From the NCBI RefSeq assembly GCF_001425005.1, contig NZ_LMDB01000004.1, positions 1 through 64,000 on the forward strand: a DNA stretch of 64,000 bases, in the 5' to 3' direction. The notes below the pieces were generated by a model. It saw nothing but the letters and a program-made list of their open reading frames with translations. It made no database searches and had not been told where the DNA came from. Source of the stretch: Duganella sp. Root336D2. Lineage in GTDB: Bacteria > Pseudomonadota > Gammaproteobacteria > Burkholderiales > Burkholderiaceae_D. Below, piece by piece: positions 7,581-16,006 of this stretch. Position 1 is the first letter of the stretch. Each line of letters starts with the position of its first letter. Both the position numbers and the translations under genes were made by a program.

Positions 7581-8189
7581 TTATGCCTCGCCTTTCTCGT
7601 CTTTACCGATGATCAGCTTGCTGTCGCCCAGGTACATATGGCGCGGCACTTGCAGGTTGTCCGGGGCAGGCTTGTTCTTGAACACACGGCCGGCCAGGTC
7701 GAAGGTCGAACCGTGGCATGGGCACAGGAAGCCGCCGAGCCAGTTGTCTGGCAGCGAAGGCTGTGCGCCAGGGGTGAATTTCGACGAAGGGGAGCAGCCC
7801 AGGTGGGAGCAGATGCCCACGGCCACCAGGATTTCAGGCTTGATTGAGCGATGCGGGTTGCGCGCGTATTCCGGCGTCAGGTCGTCCGGGGTACGCTCAG
7901 ATTTCGGATCGGCCAGCTCGGCCTCGTCTTTCGCCAGCGTTGCCACCATATCCGGGGTACGCTTCAGGATCCAGACTGGCTTACCACGCCATTCGACAGT
8001 TTTCATTTCGCCCGGCTGCAGCGTAGAGATATCCACTTCCACCGGTGCACCAGCTGCCTTCGCGCGCTCGGACGGCTGGAACGTGCTTACCAGGGCGCCA
8101 GTTGCACCCAAACCGACCACACCACCTGCCGCACACGTTGCGACGAGGAGTCCGCGACGGCTCGAATCGACCTGCTTCTCGTTACTCAT
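7581..8189 (-). CDS. petA: Rieske iron-sulfur protein of the bc1 complex
   Basis: A 202-aa protein with a Tat-like N-terminus (SSRRGLLVATCAAGG) serving as uncleaved membrane anchor, and both [2Fe-2S] cluster motifs: CSHLGC (127-132) and CPCHGS (156-161). It moves electrons from ubiquinol to cytochrome c1. It is the first gene of petABC. A perfect TATAAT -10 hexamer lies about 60 bp upstream on the minus strand. Confidence 0.95.
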   Translation of the reverse strand: MSNEKQVDSSRRGLLVATCAAGGVVGLGATGALVSTFQPSERAKAAGAPVEVDISTLQPGEMKTVEWRGKPVWILKRTPDMVATLAKDEAELADPKSERTPDDLTPEYARNPHRSIKPEILVAVGICSHLGCSPSSKFTPGAQPSLPDNWLGGFLCPCHGSTFDLAGRVFKNKPAPDNLQVPRHMYLGDSKLIIGKDEKGEA

Positions 8190-8252
8190 ACAAACCCCAA
8201 TCAGTCAAAAATCCAAAATCTTTATTGTCAACAAAGCTTCTAGCAACCTTAA

Positions 8253-8281
8253 ATTATAAAGTAGTGAAGTTGCGATTTAAA
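8253..8281 (-). promoter_or_regulatory. probable petABC promoter
   Basis: On the minus strand a perfect TATAAT occupies 8253-8258, and TTTAAA lies 17 bp upstream as a weak -35. The predicted 5' leader would be about 57 nt before the petA ATG at 8189. The 200-bp divergent region is AT-rich compared with its surroundings. Confidence 0.5.
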
Positions 8282-8389
8282 GCAAAACCTTGCAATTAGC
8301 TAATCCATCCCAATGTTGCGCCCCTTGCGCGTTCCATGAATTTGCAGCAAAGTTGACACAAATCCATAAATTTTTGGGGAGAATATGTT

Positions 8390-8815
8390 ATGGGAATGAT
8401 GCAAGACTTCAAAGAATTCGCCATGAAGGGCAATGTCATCGACCTGGCGGTCGGTGTCATCATCGGCGCGGCCTTCGGCAAAATCGTCGATTCCCTGGTG
8501 GCCGACGTCATCATGCCGCCAATCGGCATGCTGCTCGGCGGCCTCGATTTCGCCAACTATTACATTCCTCTTAACGGACAGGCGCACAACCTGGCCCTGG
8601 CCGAAGCGAAGAAACTGGGTGCGGTGATCGCCTATGGCAATTTCTTCACCATCTTGCTGAATTTCGTCATCCTGGCCTTCGTGATCTTCCAGATGGTACG
8701 CCTGGTCGCCAAGCTGCGCCGCGAGGAAGCGCCGGCTGCCGCGGCGGCAGAACCTGTACCACCTTCAGAAGATATCGTGCTGCTGCGCGAAATTCGCGAT
8801 TCTTTGCGAAAATAG
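8390..8815 (+). CDS. mscL: large-conductance mechanosensitive channel MscL
   Basis: A 141-aa protein with the MscL signature: [31 protein letters not shown] (TM1), PPIG, and a second helix ([19 protein letters not shown]). The acidic-ended C-terminal helix is also present. It opens on hypo-osmotic shock to release solutes. A GGGGAG ribosome binding site precedes the ATG. It is divergent from petABC and probably monocistronic. Confidence 0.96.
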   Translation: MGMMQDFKEFAMKGNVIDLAVGVIIGAAFGKIVDSLVADVIMPPIGMLLGGLDFANYYIPLNGQAHNLALAEAKKLGAVIAYGNFFTILLNFVILAFVIFQMVRLVAKLRREEAPAAAAAEPVPPSEDIVLLREIRDSLRK

Positions 8816-8846
8816 GAGTTAACTCCCATTTTGTAGCAATACCGCC

Positions 8847-9983
8847 ATGCGAAGACTCTGGTTATTGTTTGCACAAACGGTGACCATCGCTTTGGCACTG
8901 TTCTTTGTATACACGGCCGTGCAGCGGCCGGCGCCGGCCACCGGCACCCCGGCTGCCGCAGCGGCCAGCCGCACTGCAGTGCTGGCCGAGGCCATGCCGC
9001 CCTCTCCCGGCTCCTACCGGACCGCCGCCGGCCGCGCCATGCCCGCCGTCGTCAACATCCTGACCACCAAGGCGGTACGCAAGCGCCATCCGCTGTCGCG
9101 CGATCCGTTCTTCAAGCGTTTCTTCGGCGACCGCGACGAGGAAGATGACCAGAACAGCCTGGGTTCCGGCGTCATCGTCAGCCCGCAAGGCTACATCCTG
9201 ACGAATTACCACGTGGTGGAAGCGGCCGACGAAATCCAGGTGGTGCTGCCGGATGGCCGCAAGGCGGCCGCCAAGATGGTCGGCACCGATCCGGAAACCG
9301 ACCTGGCGGTGGTACGCATCGAACTGGACAAGCTGCCGGTGGTGAACCTGGGCCAGGTCGAACAGGCCAAGGTAGGCGATGTGGTGCTGGCCATCGGCAA
9401 TCCCTTTGGCGTCGGCCAGACCGTCACCATGGGCATCATCTCCGCCCTGGGCCGCAATAACCTGCATATCAACCACTTCGAAAACTTCATCCAGACCGAT
9501 GCTGCCATTAATTTCGGCAACTCGGGCGGCGCCCTGATCGACACCCAGGGCAACCTGCTGGGCATTAACTCGGCGATTTACTCGCAGACCGGCGGCTCGG
9601 TCGGCATCGGCTTCGCAATCCCCGTCAGCACGGCGCGCAACGTGCTGGAAGCCATTATTAAAGACGGCCATGTGGTGCGCGGCTGGATCGGCGTCGAGTC
9701 GCAGGAAATTACGCCGGAACTGGCGCGCAGCTTCAGCCTGGACCGCGATTCCGGCGCCATCATCGCCGGCGTGGTGCGCAACGGCCCGGCCGACAAGGCC
9801 GGCATGAAGCCCGGCGACATCCTGCTGTCGGTGGACGGCAAGCCGGTCAAGGACACCAATGAAATGCTGAACCTGATCGCCCAACTCTCGCCCGGCGGCC
9901 AGTCGACCATGCGCATCCTGCGCAAGAGCCGCGAAAGCGAACTCCAACTCACCGTGGGCAAACGCCCACCTGCGAAAAAATAG
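8847..9983 (+). CDS. DegS/HtrA-type periplasmic serine protease
   Basis: A 378-aa S1C protease with an N-terminal membrane anchor (about 8-24), a trypsin-like domain with catalytic triad H122 (TNYHVV), D152 (ETDLAVV) and S226 (GNSGGAL), and a single C-terminal PDZ domain (about 275-370, with GAIIAGVVRNGPADKAGMKPGD). One PDZ domain plus a membrane anchor matches DegS or AlgW, which cut anti-sigma factors, rather than DegP, which has two PDZ domains. No rseA or rpoE gene lies next to it, so the substrate is unknown. It is followed 2 bp later by a DUF2461 gene. Confidence 0.9.
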   Translation: MRRLWLLFAQTVTIALALFFVYTAVQRPAPATGTPAAAAASRTAVLAEAMPPSPGSYRTAAGRAMPAVVNILTTKAVRKRHPLSRDPFFKRFFGDRDEEDDQNSLGSGVIVSPQGYILTNYHVVEAADEIQVVLPDGRKAAAKMVGTDPETDLAVVRIELDKLPVVNLGQVEQAKVGDVVLAIGNPFGVGQTVTMGIISALGRNNLHINHFENFIQTDAAINFGNSGGALIDTQGNLLGINSAIYSQTGGSVGIGFAIPVSTARNVLEAIIKDGHVVRGWIGVESQEITPELARSFSLDRDSGAIIAGVVRNGPADKAGMKPGDILLSVDGKPVKDTNEMLNLIAQLSPGGQSTMRILRKSRESELQLTVGKRPPAKK

Positions 9984-9985
9984 CC

Positions 9986-10678
9986 ATGCACCTGCGCGAC
10001 CTGACCCGCTACCTGACGGAACTGTCCGACAACAACAACCGCCCGTGGTTCGTGATGAACAAGCCGCGCTACGACATCCTGCGCGAGGAATTCCTGGAGC
10101 TGGTGACCCAGGTGATTGCCGAACTGGGCAAGTTCGACGCCCAGGTCAAGTTCTGCAACCCGAAGAAAGCCATGTTCCGCATCAACCGCGACGTGCGCTT
10201 CGCCCACGACAAGAGCCCATACAAGACCCACTTCTCGGCAGCTATCGCGCCCAACGATATGCGCCGCCCGAGCATGGCGGGCGGCCCGACCTGGTATTTC
10301 CAGATCAGCCCCGACGGCGTGCTGGGCATCGGCGCCGGCGAATATATCCCGCCGCCGCACCGCCTGAAGGCGCTGCGCAAGCATATGGTCAACGATGCCG
10401 CCGGCTTCAAGAAGGCCCTGGCCAACAAGGCGCTGAAGGCGCGCTACGGTTCGATCACCGAGGAACACAAGCTGCAGCGCCCGCCGAAGGGTTTCGACCC
10501 GGAACATGAGCATATCGAATTCATCAAGCTGAAAAGCTTCTTCGTCTACCAGGAAGTGAAGCTGCCGCTGAACAAACCGGACGAGCTGCTCGGCATGATC
10601 GCCGGCGCCTTCAAGGACGCCTGGCCGCTGGTACAGTGGATGCGTTCCGCTCCGGTGGAAGAAGTGGAAGCGGCGTAA
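9986..10678 (+). CDS. DUF2461 (TIGR02453) family protein
   Basis: A 230-aa protein with the family features: NNNRPWFxxNKPRYD near the N-terminus, FRINRDVRFAHDKSPYKTH (about 65-83), and a GGPTWYFQISPDG block. The family is widespread and of unknown function, sometimes linked to phenotypes in nucleic-acid or cell-wall processes without a proven activity. It begins 2 bp after the protease stop, so it is probably co-transcribed with it. Confidence 0.88.
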   Translation: MHLRDLTRYLTELSDNNNRPWFVMNKPRYDILREEFLELVTQVIAELGKFDAQVKFCNPKKAMFRINRDVRFAHDKSPYKTHFSAAIAPNDMRRPSMAGGPTWYFQISPDGVLGIGAGEYIPPPHRLKALRKHMVNDAAGFKKALANKALKARYGSITEEHKLQRPPKGFDPEHEHIEFIKLKSFFVYQEVKLPLNKPDELLGMIAGAFKDAWPLVQWMRSAPVEEVEAA

Positions 10679-10689
10679 AATACCGCATC

Positions 10690-10962
10690 ATGGCACTCCT
10701 GCGCATCCTGCTGCTGGCACTGGTCTTTCTGCTCAACCACTCGGTTGCCGCGGCGAAATCGGTGCACACCTGCTGCCTGGACGCCGATTGCCCGGTTTCT
10801 GTCTGTGCCGACATGGGCTGCCTGCCCGCTTGCGCGCCGCCGCTGGCGGCAGCAGCGGCCCGACCTGCGCTGCCGCCGCTTGCTGGCAACGGTGACGCGG
10901 CCCTGGCGCCGTCGCATCACTTCTCCGATCCGATTGACAGCATCTGGCGCCCACCCCAATAG
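10690..10962 (+). CDS. small secreted cysteine-rich protein
   Basis: The start at 10690 gives 90 aa with a clear signal peptide (MALLRILLLALVFLLNHSVAAA). Six cysteines are packed into about 23 residues (HTCCLDADCPVSVCADMGC then PAC), followed by an Ala/Pro-rich tail with DPIDSIW near the end. I recognise no family. It starts 11 bp after the DUF2461 stop and is followed by a second tiny Cys-rich secreted peptide. There is no strong ribosome binding site, so it may rely on coupling. Metal binding or disulfide-stabilised extracellular function is possible but not shown. Confidence 0.6.
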   Translation: MALLRILLLALVFLLNHSVAAAKSVHTCCLDADCPVSVCADMGCLPACAPPLAAAAARPALPPLAGNGDAALAPSHHFSDPIDSIWRPPQ

Positions 10963-11023
10963 AGCGGCCGCCTTGTCCGCGCGGGCCAAGCGCCCGCTTC
11001 CTGCCACATCTTTGGAGTACACC

Positions 11024-11140
11024 ATGAAGAAAATCATCATTGGCGCCAGCCTGTTGCTGGCATCCGCTGCCGCCTTCGCTGCCAGCAACGACTGCTGCAT
11101 GAGCATCGAATGCTGCCTGCGCATGCTCGGCTGCTGCTGA
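11024..11140 (+). CDS. 38-aa secreted micro-peptide with three Cys-Cys pairs
   Basis: GGAG lies 7 nt upstream of the ATG at 11024. The peptide has a textbook signal (MKKIIIGASLLLASAAAFA) and a predicted mature part of only about 19 residues, ASNDCCMSIECCLRMLGCC. Six of those residues are cysteine in three adjacent pairs. It follows another Cys-rich secreted protein by about 60 bp. No known family comes to mind. The strong Shine-Dalgarno site and signal peptide make it likely to be expressed. Confidence 0.65.
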   Translation: MKKIIIGASLLLASAAAFAASNDCCMSIECCLRMLGCC

Positions 11141-11155
11141 AAGGCTAGCTAAAAC

Positions 11156-12232
11156 ATGAGCACACACCGCATCGCGGTTATCGCCGGCGACGGCATCGGC
11201 AAGGAAGTGATGCCGGAAGGCTTGCGTGCCATGCACGCGGTCGCAGCCCGCTTCGGGCTGGACCTGGAATTCACGACCTTCGATTGGGCCAACTGCGACT
11301 ACTACGTGCAGCATGGCCAGATGATGCCGCCCGACTAGTTCGACCTGCTGAAGGGCTTTGATGCCATCTACTTCGGCGCAGTCGGCTGGCCCGATGCGGT
11401 GCCCGACCATATTTCCCTGTGGGGCTCCCTGATCAAGTTCCGCCGCGAGTTCGACCAGTACGTGAACCTGCGTCCGGTGCGCCTGATGCCGGGCGTGCCT
11501 TGTCCGCTGGCCGGGAAGAAACCGGGCGATATCGATTTCTACGTGGTGCGCGAGAACACCGAGGGCGAGTATTCCGCCGTCGGCGGCCGCCTGTTCGAGA
11601 ACACCGAGCGCGAGGTCGTGCTGCAGGAAGCCGTATTCACGCGCAAAGGCGTCGACCGCATCCTGCAGTTCGCCTTCGACCTGGCGCAATCGCGCCCGAA
11701 AAAGCACCTGACTTCCGCCACCAAATCGAACGGCATCGCGATCAGCATGCCGTATTGGGACGAGCGCGTGAAAGCCATGTCCGCCAGCTATCCGGAGGTG
11801 CGCTGGGACCAGTACCACGTCGACATCCTGGCGGCGCGCTTTGTGCTGAGCCCTGAGCGCTTTGACGTGGTGGTGGCGTCCAACCTGTTTGGCGATATCC
11901 TGAGCGACCTTGGCCCGGCCTGCGCCGGCACCATCGGCATCGCGCCTTCGGCCAACCTGAATCCGGAACGCACCCTGCCGTCCCTGTTCGAGCCGGTGCA
12001 CGGTTCGGCGCCGGATATCTACGGCAGGAACATCGCCAACCCGGTCGCCATGATCTGGTCCGGCGCCATGATGCTCGATTTCCTCGGCAATGGCGACGCC
12101 CGCTACACGCAGGCGCACGACAGCATCATGCGCGCCATCGAAACGGTGCTGGTGCAGGGTCCGCGTACGCCGGACATGGGCGGCTCGGCTTCCACCACCG
12201 ACGTGGGGATGGCCATCGCCGCCCTGGTTTAA
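11156..12232 (+). pseudogene. ttuC: tartrate dehydrogenase/decarboxylase gene with internal amber codon
   Basis: The reading frame encodes a full-length isocitrate/isopropylmalate dehydrogenase-family protein (358 sense codons) starting STHRIAVIAGDGIGKEVMPEG and containing FGAVGWP, the RPVRL block, RENTEGEYS and the NLFGDILSD motif. This matches tartrate dehydrogenase, an NAD-dependent enzyme acting on tartrate and D-malate. At 11336-11338 the frame is broken by TAG in MMPPD-stop-FDLL, where relatives carry Trp (TGG). The rest is intact and in frame, so the mutation is recent, or it is a sequencing error or a suppressible stop. Its stop codon overlaps that of the convergent response regulator. 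Confidence 0.85.
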
Positions 12233-12987
12233 GCACCCAGCAGTGCCCTGACCGCCGGCAGGTGGCGTTCGCTGACCGGCACCCGGTCGCCGCAGCGCAA
12301 GACCAGCTGGCTGCCCCCTTCGGCGTCGCGCTCCAGCGACGCCACCTCGTCCACCCGCACCAGGGCGCGCCGGTGCACGCGCAGGAAGCCGGCCGGGTCC
12401 AGGTGCTGCTCCAGCCGCGCCAAGGGCACCCGGTGCAGCACGCGCCGCTGCGGCAGGCGCAGTTCGACATAATTGCCCGCCGCCTCGATCCACAGCACTT
12501 CCGCAACTTGCACGCATTCGATGCGGCCGACCGAGCGTACGTTCAACTGCTGCAGGTATGTCTTCCCTTGCGGCTCCGCGAAGGCGCGCATGGCGCGGGC
12601 ATAGGCGGCGCGCTGGCGTTGTTCCAGCATGGCGGCGGCGCGCTCGAGCGCCTGCGCCAGGCGCTGGTCGTCGAAGGGTTTGAGAAGGTAATCCAGCGCA
12701 TGCACTTCAAAGGCTTCGATGGCATGCTCGTTATAGGCCGTGGCGAAGATCACCAGCGGCGGTTCTTCGCGCTGCGCCAGCTCGCGCGCCAGCGCCAGTC
12801 CGGTTTCCTGCGGCATCTGGATGTCGAGGAAGATCACGTCCACTTCCTGGCTTGCCAGGGCTGCGCGCGCCGCCGCGGCACTGGCGCATTCCCCAACCAG
12901 CTGCCAGCCCTCATGCGGCGCCAGGCCGTAGCGCAGGTTGATGCGGCCGGGTTCTTCGTCGTCGACGATCAGGGCGCGGATCTTCAT
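12229..12987 (-). CDS. LytTR-family response regulator
   Basis: From the ATG at 12987 the product is 252 aa: a receiver domain starting MKIRALIVDDEEPGR with phosphoacceptor D55 in FLDIQMP and K in LLKPFDD, then a LytTR DNA-binding domain (about 145-250, with ECVQVAEVLWIEAAGNYVEL and FLRVHRRALV). The start overlaps the kinase stop by 4 bp (ATGA), so the two are translated together. LytTR regulators bind direct repeats upstream of surface or secreted-protein genes; the exported genes divergent from the kinase are candidate targets. Confidence 0.92.
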   Translation of the reverse strand: MKIRALIVDDEEPGRINLRYGLAPHEGWQLVGECASAAAARAALASQEVDVIFLDIQMPQETGLALARELAQREEPPLVIFATAYNEHAIEAFEVHALDYLLKPFDDQRLAQALERAAAMLEQRQRAAYARAMRAFAEPQGKTYLQQLNVRSVGRIECVQVAEVLWIEAAGNYVELRLPQRRVLHRVPLARLEQHLDPAGFLRVHRRALVRVDEVASLERDAEGGSQLVLRCGDRVPVSERHLPAVRALLGA

Positions 12988-14009
12988 GCGGCGAAATACA
13001 TCGGCATATTGATCTCGGCGACAAAGCGGCCATCGGCGCGCCCGGTGCGCAAGCCGGCGCCGCTGCCGCAAGCGATGCGCAGGCGCGCCTCGATATTGCG
13101 CAGGCCCATTCCCATGCCGGGGTTAGCCGTCACTTCACGCGCCGAATTGCTGATATGGATGTGCAGCATGCCTCCTTGCTCGGAGAAGCGCAGCTTGATA
13201 TCACAGTCGCCGTCATGGCAATCCAGGTCGTGGCGCAGCGCGTTCTCAACCAGGGGCTGCAGCAGCAAGGGCGGGCAATCGGCAGCCAGCACCGCTCCGC
13301 TGTCGCCTTCGATGGACACATGTAGCCGGTTACCGTAGCGCATCGACTGCAGCGAAAGATAGTCGCGTACGAACTGCAATTCCTCCGCCAGCGTGACCCA
13401 GTCGCGCGAACTGGCCGCCTGGGCATAGCGCAGCAGGCCGCTCAGGCGGCTGATTGCGCTCAGGGTCGCGCCCTTGTCGTCCATGCGCACCAGCGCACTG
13501 ACGGCGTTCAGGGCGTTGAACAGGAAGTGCGGCTCCAATTGCCCTCGCAGTGCGGCCAGGCGCTGCTGCTCCAGCTCAAGGCGCAGGCTCAGGTTATCGG
13601 TCTCGCGCGCACGCTGGATTTGCCAGATGCGGATGCCGGCCACCGTAACAAAGGTGAAGGTGGTCCAGGTCAGCTCGAGGAAGACGGCGAACCAGCTCCT
13701 GTCATTTTGCAGGGAGACGAAGGCGCATTCCAGCGGCAGGAACAGGAGCAGGACCAGCAGGTAAGTGCGCACTATCCCGCGCGGGCTGGCCAGCGACTGC
13801 GGCCAGCGCTCGAGGACGACATACAGGACGGCGCTGAACAACACCATCAGGGCATGCGCACCGCCCCAGTCGCCGAGGAGCTCCCAATAAGAGGGATTGG
13901 CGCCGCGCTGCAGCAGCGAGCCATAGGAGGAGGCAGCCCCGGTCAGGCAGACGACGCTCCACACCAGCACGCTGGTGCCGAGGATACGCAGGAAATGCAA
14001 GGTTCTCAT
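12984..14009 (-). CDS. LytS/YehU-type sensor histidine kinase
   Basis: A 341-aa protein with several N-terminal membrane helices (roughly 1-140) and a His_kinase domain with phosphoacceptor motif QLEPHFLFNALN, followed by an ATPase domain with PPLLLQPLVENALRHD and a GMGLRNIEARL glycine box. It pairs with the LytTR regulator by a 4-bp overlap. It has no extracellular sensor domain beyond the membrane bundle. Confidence 0.92.
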   Translation of the reverse strand: MRTLHFLRILGTSVLVWSVVCLTGAASSYGSLLQRGANPSYWELLGDWGGAHALMVLFSAVLYVVLERWPQSLASPRGIVRTYLLVLLLFLPLECAFVSLQNDRSWFAVFLELTWTTFTFVTVAGIRIWQIQRARETDNLSLRLELEQQRLAALRGQLEPHFLFNALNAVSALVRMDDKGATLSAISRLSGLLRYAQAASSRDWVTLAEELQFVRDYLSLQSMRYGNRLHVSIEGDSGAVLAADCPPLLLQPLVENALRHDLDCHDGDCDIKLRFSEQGGMLHIHISNSAREVTANPGMGMGLRNIEARLRIACGSGAGLRTGRADGRFVAEINMPMYFAA

Positions 14010-14211
14010 GGCTGGACAGTATACCGCTCCTTTTCACCGGGGCCGACGGGCCTTGTCACACGGTCGTCCGCCTTCGTCACACCGGCTTTCCTGCATTTCA
14101 GGTCGTCATTTCTGCATTTCGTCGCACACCGGTAGTGCTGGACACCGCACATATCTATAGTTCAATCAACGAAACGCGAAATGAACTTAACCCAACCGAA
14201 TGGAGAGCAAA
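14010..14211. other. divergent intergenic region between kinase and exported-protein genes
   Basis: About 200 bp hold the promoters of the two-component operon (minus) and of the small exported protein gene (plus). I see no strong palindrome. A ribosome binding site GGAG sits at 14203-14206, 5 nt before the plus-strand start at 14212. Confidence 0.4.
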
Positions 14212-14409
14212 ATGAACATCGCCAAAAACATGGAATACATCTTCCTCGCAGCAGTTGCCGTCATCAGCGCAACCGGCTTCGCCACCGCGGCCACCCCGCT
14301 GAAACACAGCGCGCCGGCAGCCGTCGTCGCCAAGGCCCAAACCCAGGCCATGCCAGTGGTGACGGTCACCGCCAAGCGCCTGACCGCTGCTGAAAAAGCC
14401 GCACTGTAA
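14212..14409 (+). CDS. small exported protein (65 aa)
   Basis: The start at 14212 is preferred over the ATG at 14200 because GGAGAGCAAA lies immediately before it. The product has a signal-like N-terminus (MEYIFLAAVAVISATGFATA) and a short Ala/Lys-rich mature part containing MPVVTVTAKRLTAAEKAAL. It has no known domain. It precedes the GIN-domain gene by about 35 bp and is divergent from the LytTR two-component genes, suggesting shared control. Confidence 0.6.
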   Translation: MNIAKNMEYIFLAAVAVISATGFATAATPLKHSAPAAVVAKAQTQAMPVVTVTAKRLTAAEKAAL

Positions 14410-14443
14410 TTCGAACGCAATCGATATCCCACGGAGCCTCAAC

Positions 14444-15205
14444 ATGAAAAAGTTCTTCACCGCCACGATGATGACCGCAATGATGTTCGCCGCAGGCGGC
14501 ATCGCCCACGCGGAAGAAATCATCACCGAAGCGCGCACTGTTGACGGCCGCCCTGTGAAAGTAGTCCTGGATGGCGTGGTAGACCTGAAGCTGAAGCAAG
14601 GCGCACCGGCACTGGTGCTGTCCGGCGACAAGCGCTACCTGCAAAAGATTACGGTGACGCAGAACGGCGACACCATCCGCATCGGCACCGAAAATATGCG
14701 CGGCATCCATATCGGCCCGCGCAACCTGAAAGCGGAACTGAGCCTGCCGCAGCTGCGCGAACTGGTTTCCGCCGGCGTCGGTTCGGCTGAAGTAAAGGGA
14801 TTCGACGGCGACGAAGTTCGCCTCTCCCTGGAAGGCGCCGGCGCCGTGAGCATGGCATCGCGCTTCAAGAAGGTCGATGCCCGCCTGACCGGCGTGGGCA
14901 GCATGACTGTCAGCGATACCCAGGCCGACGTGGTGGACCTGAACCTGAAAGGCGCCGGCCAGATCGCGATCTCCGGCCAGAGCAAGCAGCTCAACGCCAG
15001 GTTGGGCGGCATCGGCAGCCTCGATGCAAAACAACTGCAAAGCGATAGCGTGGATGCCGACATGACCGGCCTTGGCAGCGCCACCTTCAACGCAAAGACT
15101 TCCGCCAACCTGCGCCTCTCTGGCATGGGTTCGGCAACTGTGTACGGCAAGCCAGCCAACCGCCAGTCCACCGCACGTGGCATGGGCAGCGTGTCCTGGA
15201 ACTGA
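14444..15205 (+). CDS. GIN-domain (DUF2807) exported protein
   Basis: A 253-aa protein with signal peptide (to about AHA at residue 22) and a DUF2807/GIN domain. This is a right-handed beta-helix-like series of repeated blocks such as LRELVSAGVGSAEVKG, LEGAGAVS, LTGVGSMTV, LKGAGQIAISG, LGGIGSLDA and MTGLGSATF. The family is periplasmic or surface-exposed, of uncertain function, and often sits near LytTR or anti-sigma systems. An ATG at 14444 follows ACGGAG. A strong terminator lies about 45 bp after the stop. Confidence 0.85.
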   Translation: MKKFFTATMMTAMMFAAGGIAHAEEIITEARTVDGRPVKVVLDGVVDLKLKQGAPALVLSGDKRYLQKITVTQNGDTIRIGTENMRGIHIGPRNLKAELSLPQLRELVSAGVGSAEVKGFDGDEVRLSLEGAGAVSMASRFKKVDARLTGVGSMTVSDTQADVVDLNLKGAGQIAISGQSKQLNARLGGIGSLDAKQLQSDSVDADMTGLGSATFNAKTSANLRLSGMGSATVYGKPANRQSTARGMGSVSWN

Positions 15206-15238
15206 AGCCAACGATTCCCTACCAACTCGTGAGTTGTT

Positions 15239-15997
15239 TCACGGTGCTTGCCGCCCGCTAACCCCGGGCGGCTTTTTTATTCCCGCGTCCTTGCCCAGCA
15301 CGATGCGCAGTTGCGCCTCGCCGCTGGCGCGGATTTCGACCCGCGTCTGTTCCACATTGAAGGGGATGGTGTTGGTCAGGCGCACGACCTGCATTCCTTC
15401 CGCCCGTAAGCGCCGCGCCACCGCGGCGGCCATGCCGCGGATGCCGTTGCCGTTGCTGACTTCCAGGCGCGTCGGCGCGCCGCGCTCCACTCTTGCGACT
15501 TCAACCAGCCCGGCGCCGACCTGCCGCACTTCGACGCGCGCCATCCCGTCCGGCCACAGGCCGCCGCCAGCCCCGCTGGCCTTGTCCTGGCCGGCCGCGC
15601 CCTCCTCCCGCTCGCGCAACAGGCGCGCATGGCGCATTGCTTCCAGCGCACGGGCGCTGTCTCCGATCGCCTCCAGCAGCGCAGCCAGGTGTTCCCACGC
15701 AACCGCGCTGGATGGCGCCATCAGGCAGGCCCGTTCCAACGCCGCCTGCGCTTGTTCCAGCTGTCCGCCAAGGTAGTAGGCGTAGCCAAGGTCGCCAAAC
15801 AGGGCCGCGCCGGGCGTGCGCCGCGCGCGCTCTTCCAGCAGCGCAATGGCTTCCTGGTAGCGGCCATCCCCGGCCAGCGCTCCGGGGGCGGGCGTGGCGG
15901 CCGGCGTGGCCGAACCGAAGGCGGGAGGCGGCGGCAGCACCGGCATGCTGCACGCCGCCACCAGCCCAACGGCGGCGGCAATGATCGTCTTACGCAT
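15239..15997 (-). CDS. TPR and LytR_C lipoprotein of the Tad locus (TadD-like)
   Basis: A 252-aa protein with a lipoprotein signal (lipobox VAAC at about 13-16), a Pro/Ala-rich linker, two or three TPR-like helical repeats (about 43-130), and a C-terminal LytR_C-like domain (RLEVSNGNGIRGMAAAVARRLRAEGMQVVRL). TadD proteins are TPR lipoproteins needed for secretin assembly; this fused LytR_C form is a variant I associate with beta-proteobacterial Tad loci. It is the last gene of the operon, 9 bp after tadC. Its final codons overlap a terminator for the opposite strand. Confidence 0.8.
   Translation of the reverse strand: MRKTIIAAAVGLVAACSMPVLPPPPAFGSATPAATPAPGALAGDGRYQEAIALLEERARRTPGAALFGDLGYAYYLGGQLEQAQAALERACLMAPSSAVAWEHLAALLEAIGDSARALEAMRHARLLREREEGAAGQDKASGAGGGLWPDGMARVEVRQVGAGLVEVARVERGAPTRLEVSNGNGIRGMAAAVARRLRAEGMQVVRLTNTIPFNVEQTRVEIRASGEAQLRIVLGKDAGIKKPPGVSGRQAP
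15250..15278 (+). terminator. rho-independent terminator for the GIN-domain operon
   Basis: GCCGCCCG-loop-CGGGCGGC is followed by six T residues (15273-15278) on the plus strand. It lies inside the last codons of the convergent TPR lipoprotein gene, so it serves as terminator on one strand and coding sequence on the other. Confidence 0.85.
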
Positions 15998-16006
15998 GGC
16001 AAGCTC

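Noticed and set aside
6039..7847. A 602-aa plus-strand frame across petC and petB
   Set aside because: It is rich in His, Gln and Asp with no helices or motifs, and overlaps strongly supported bc1 genes.
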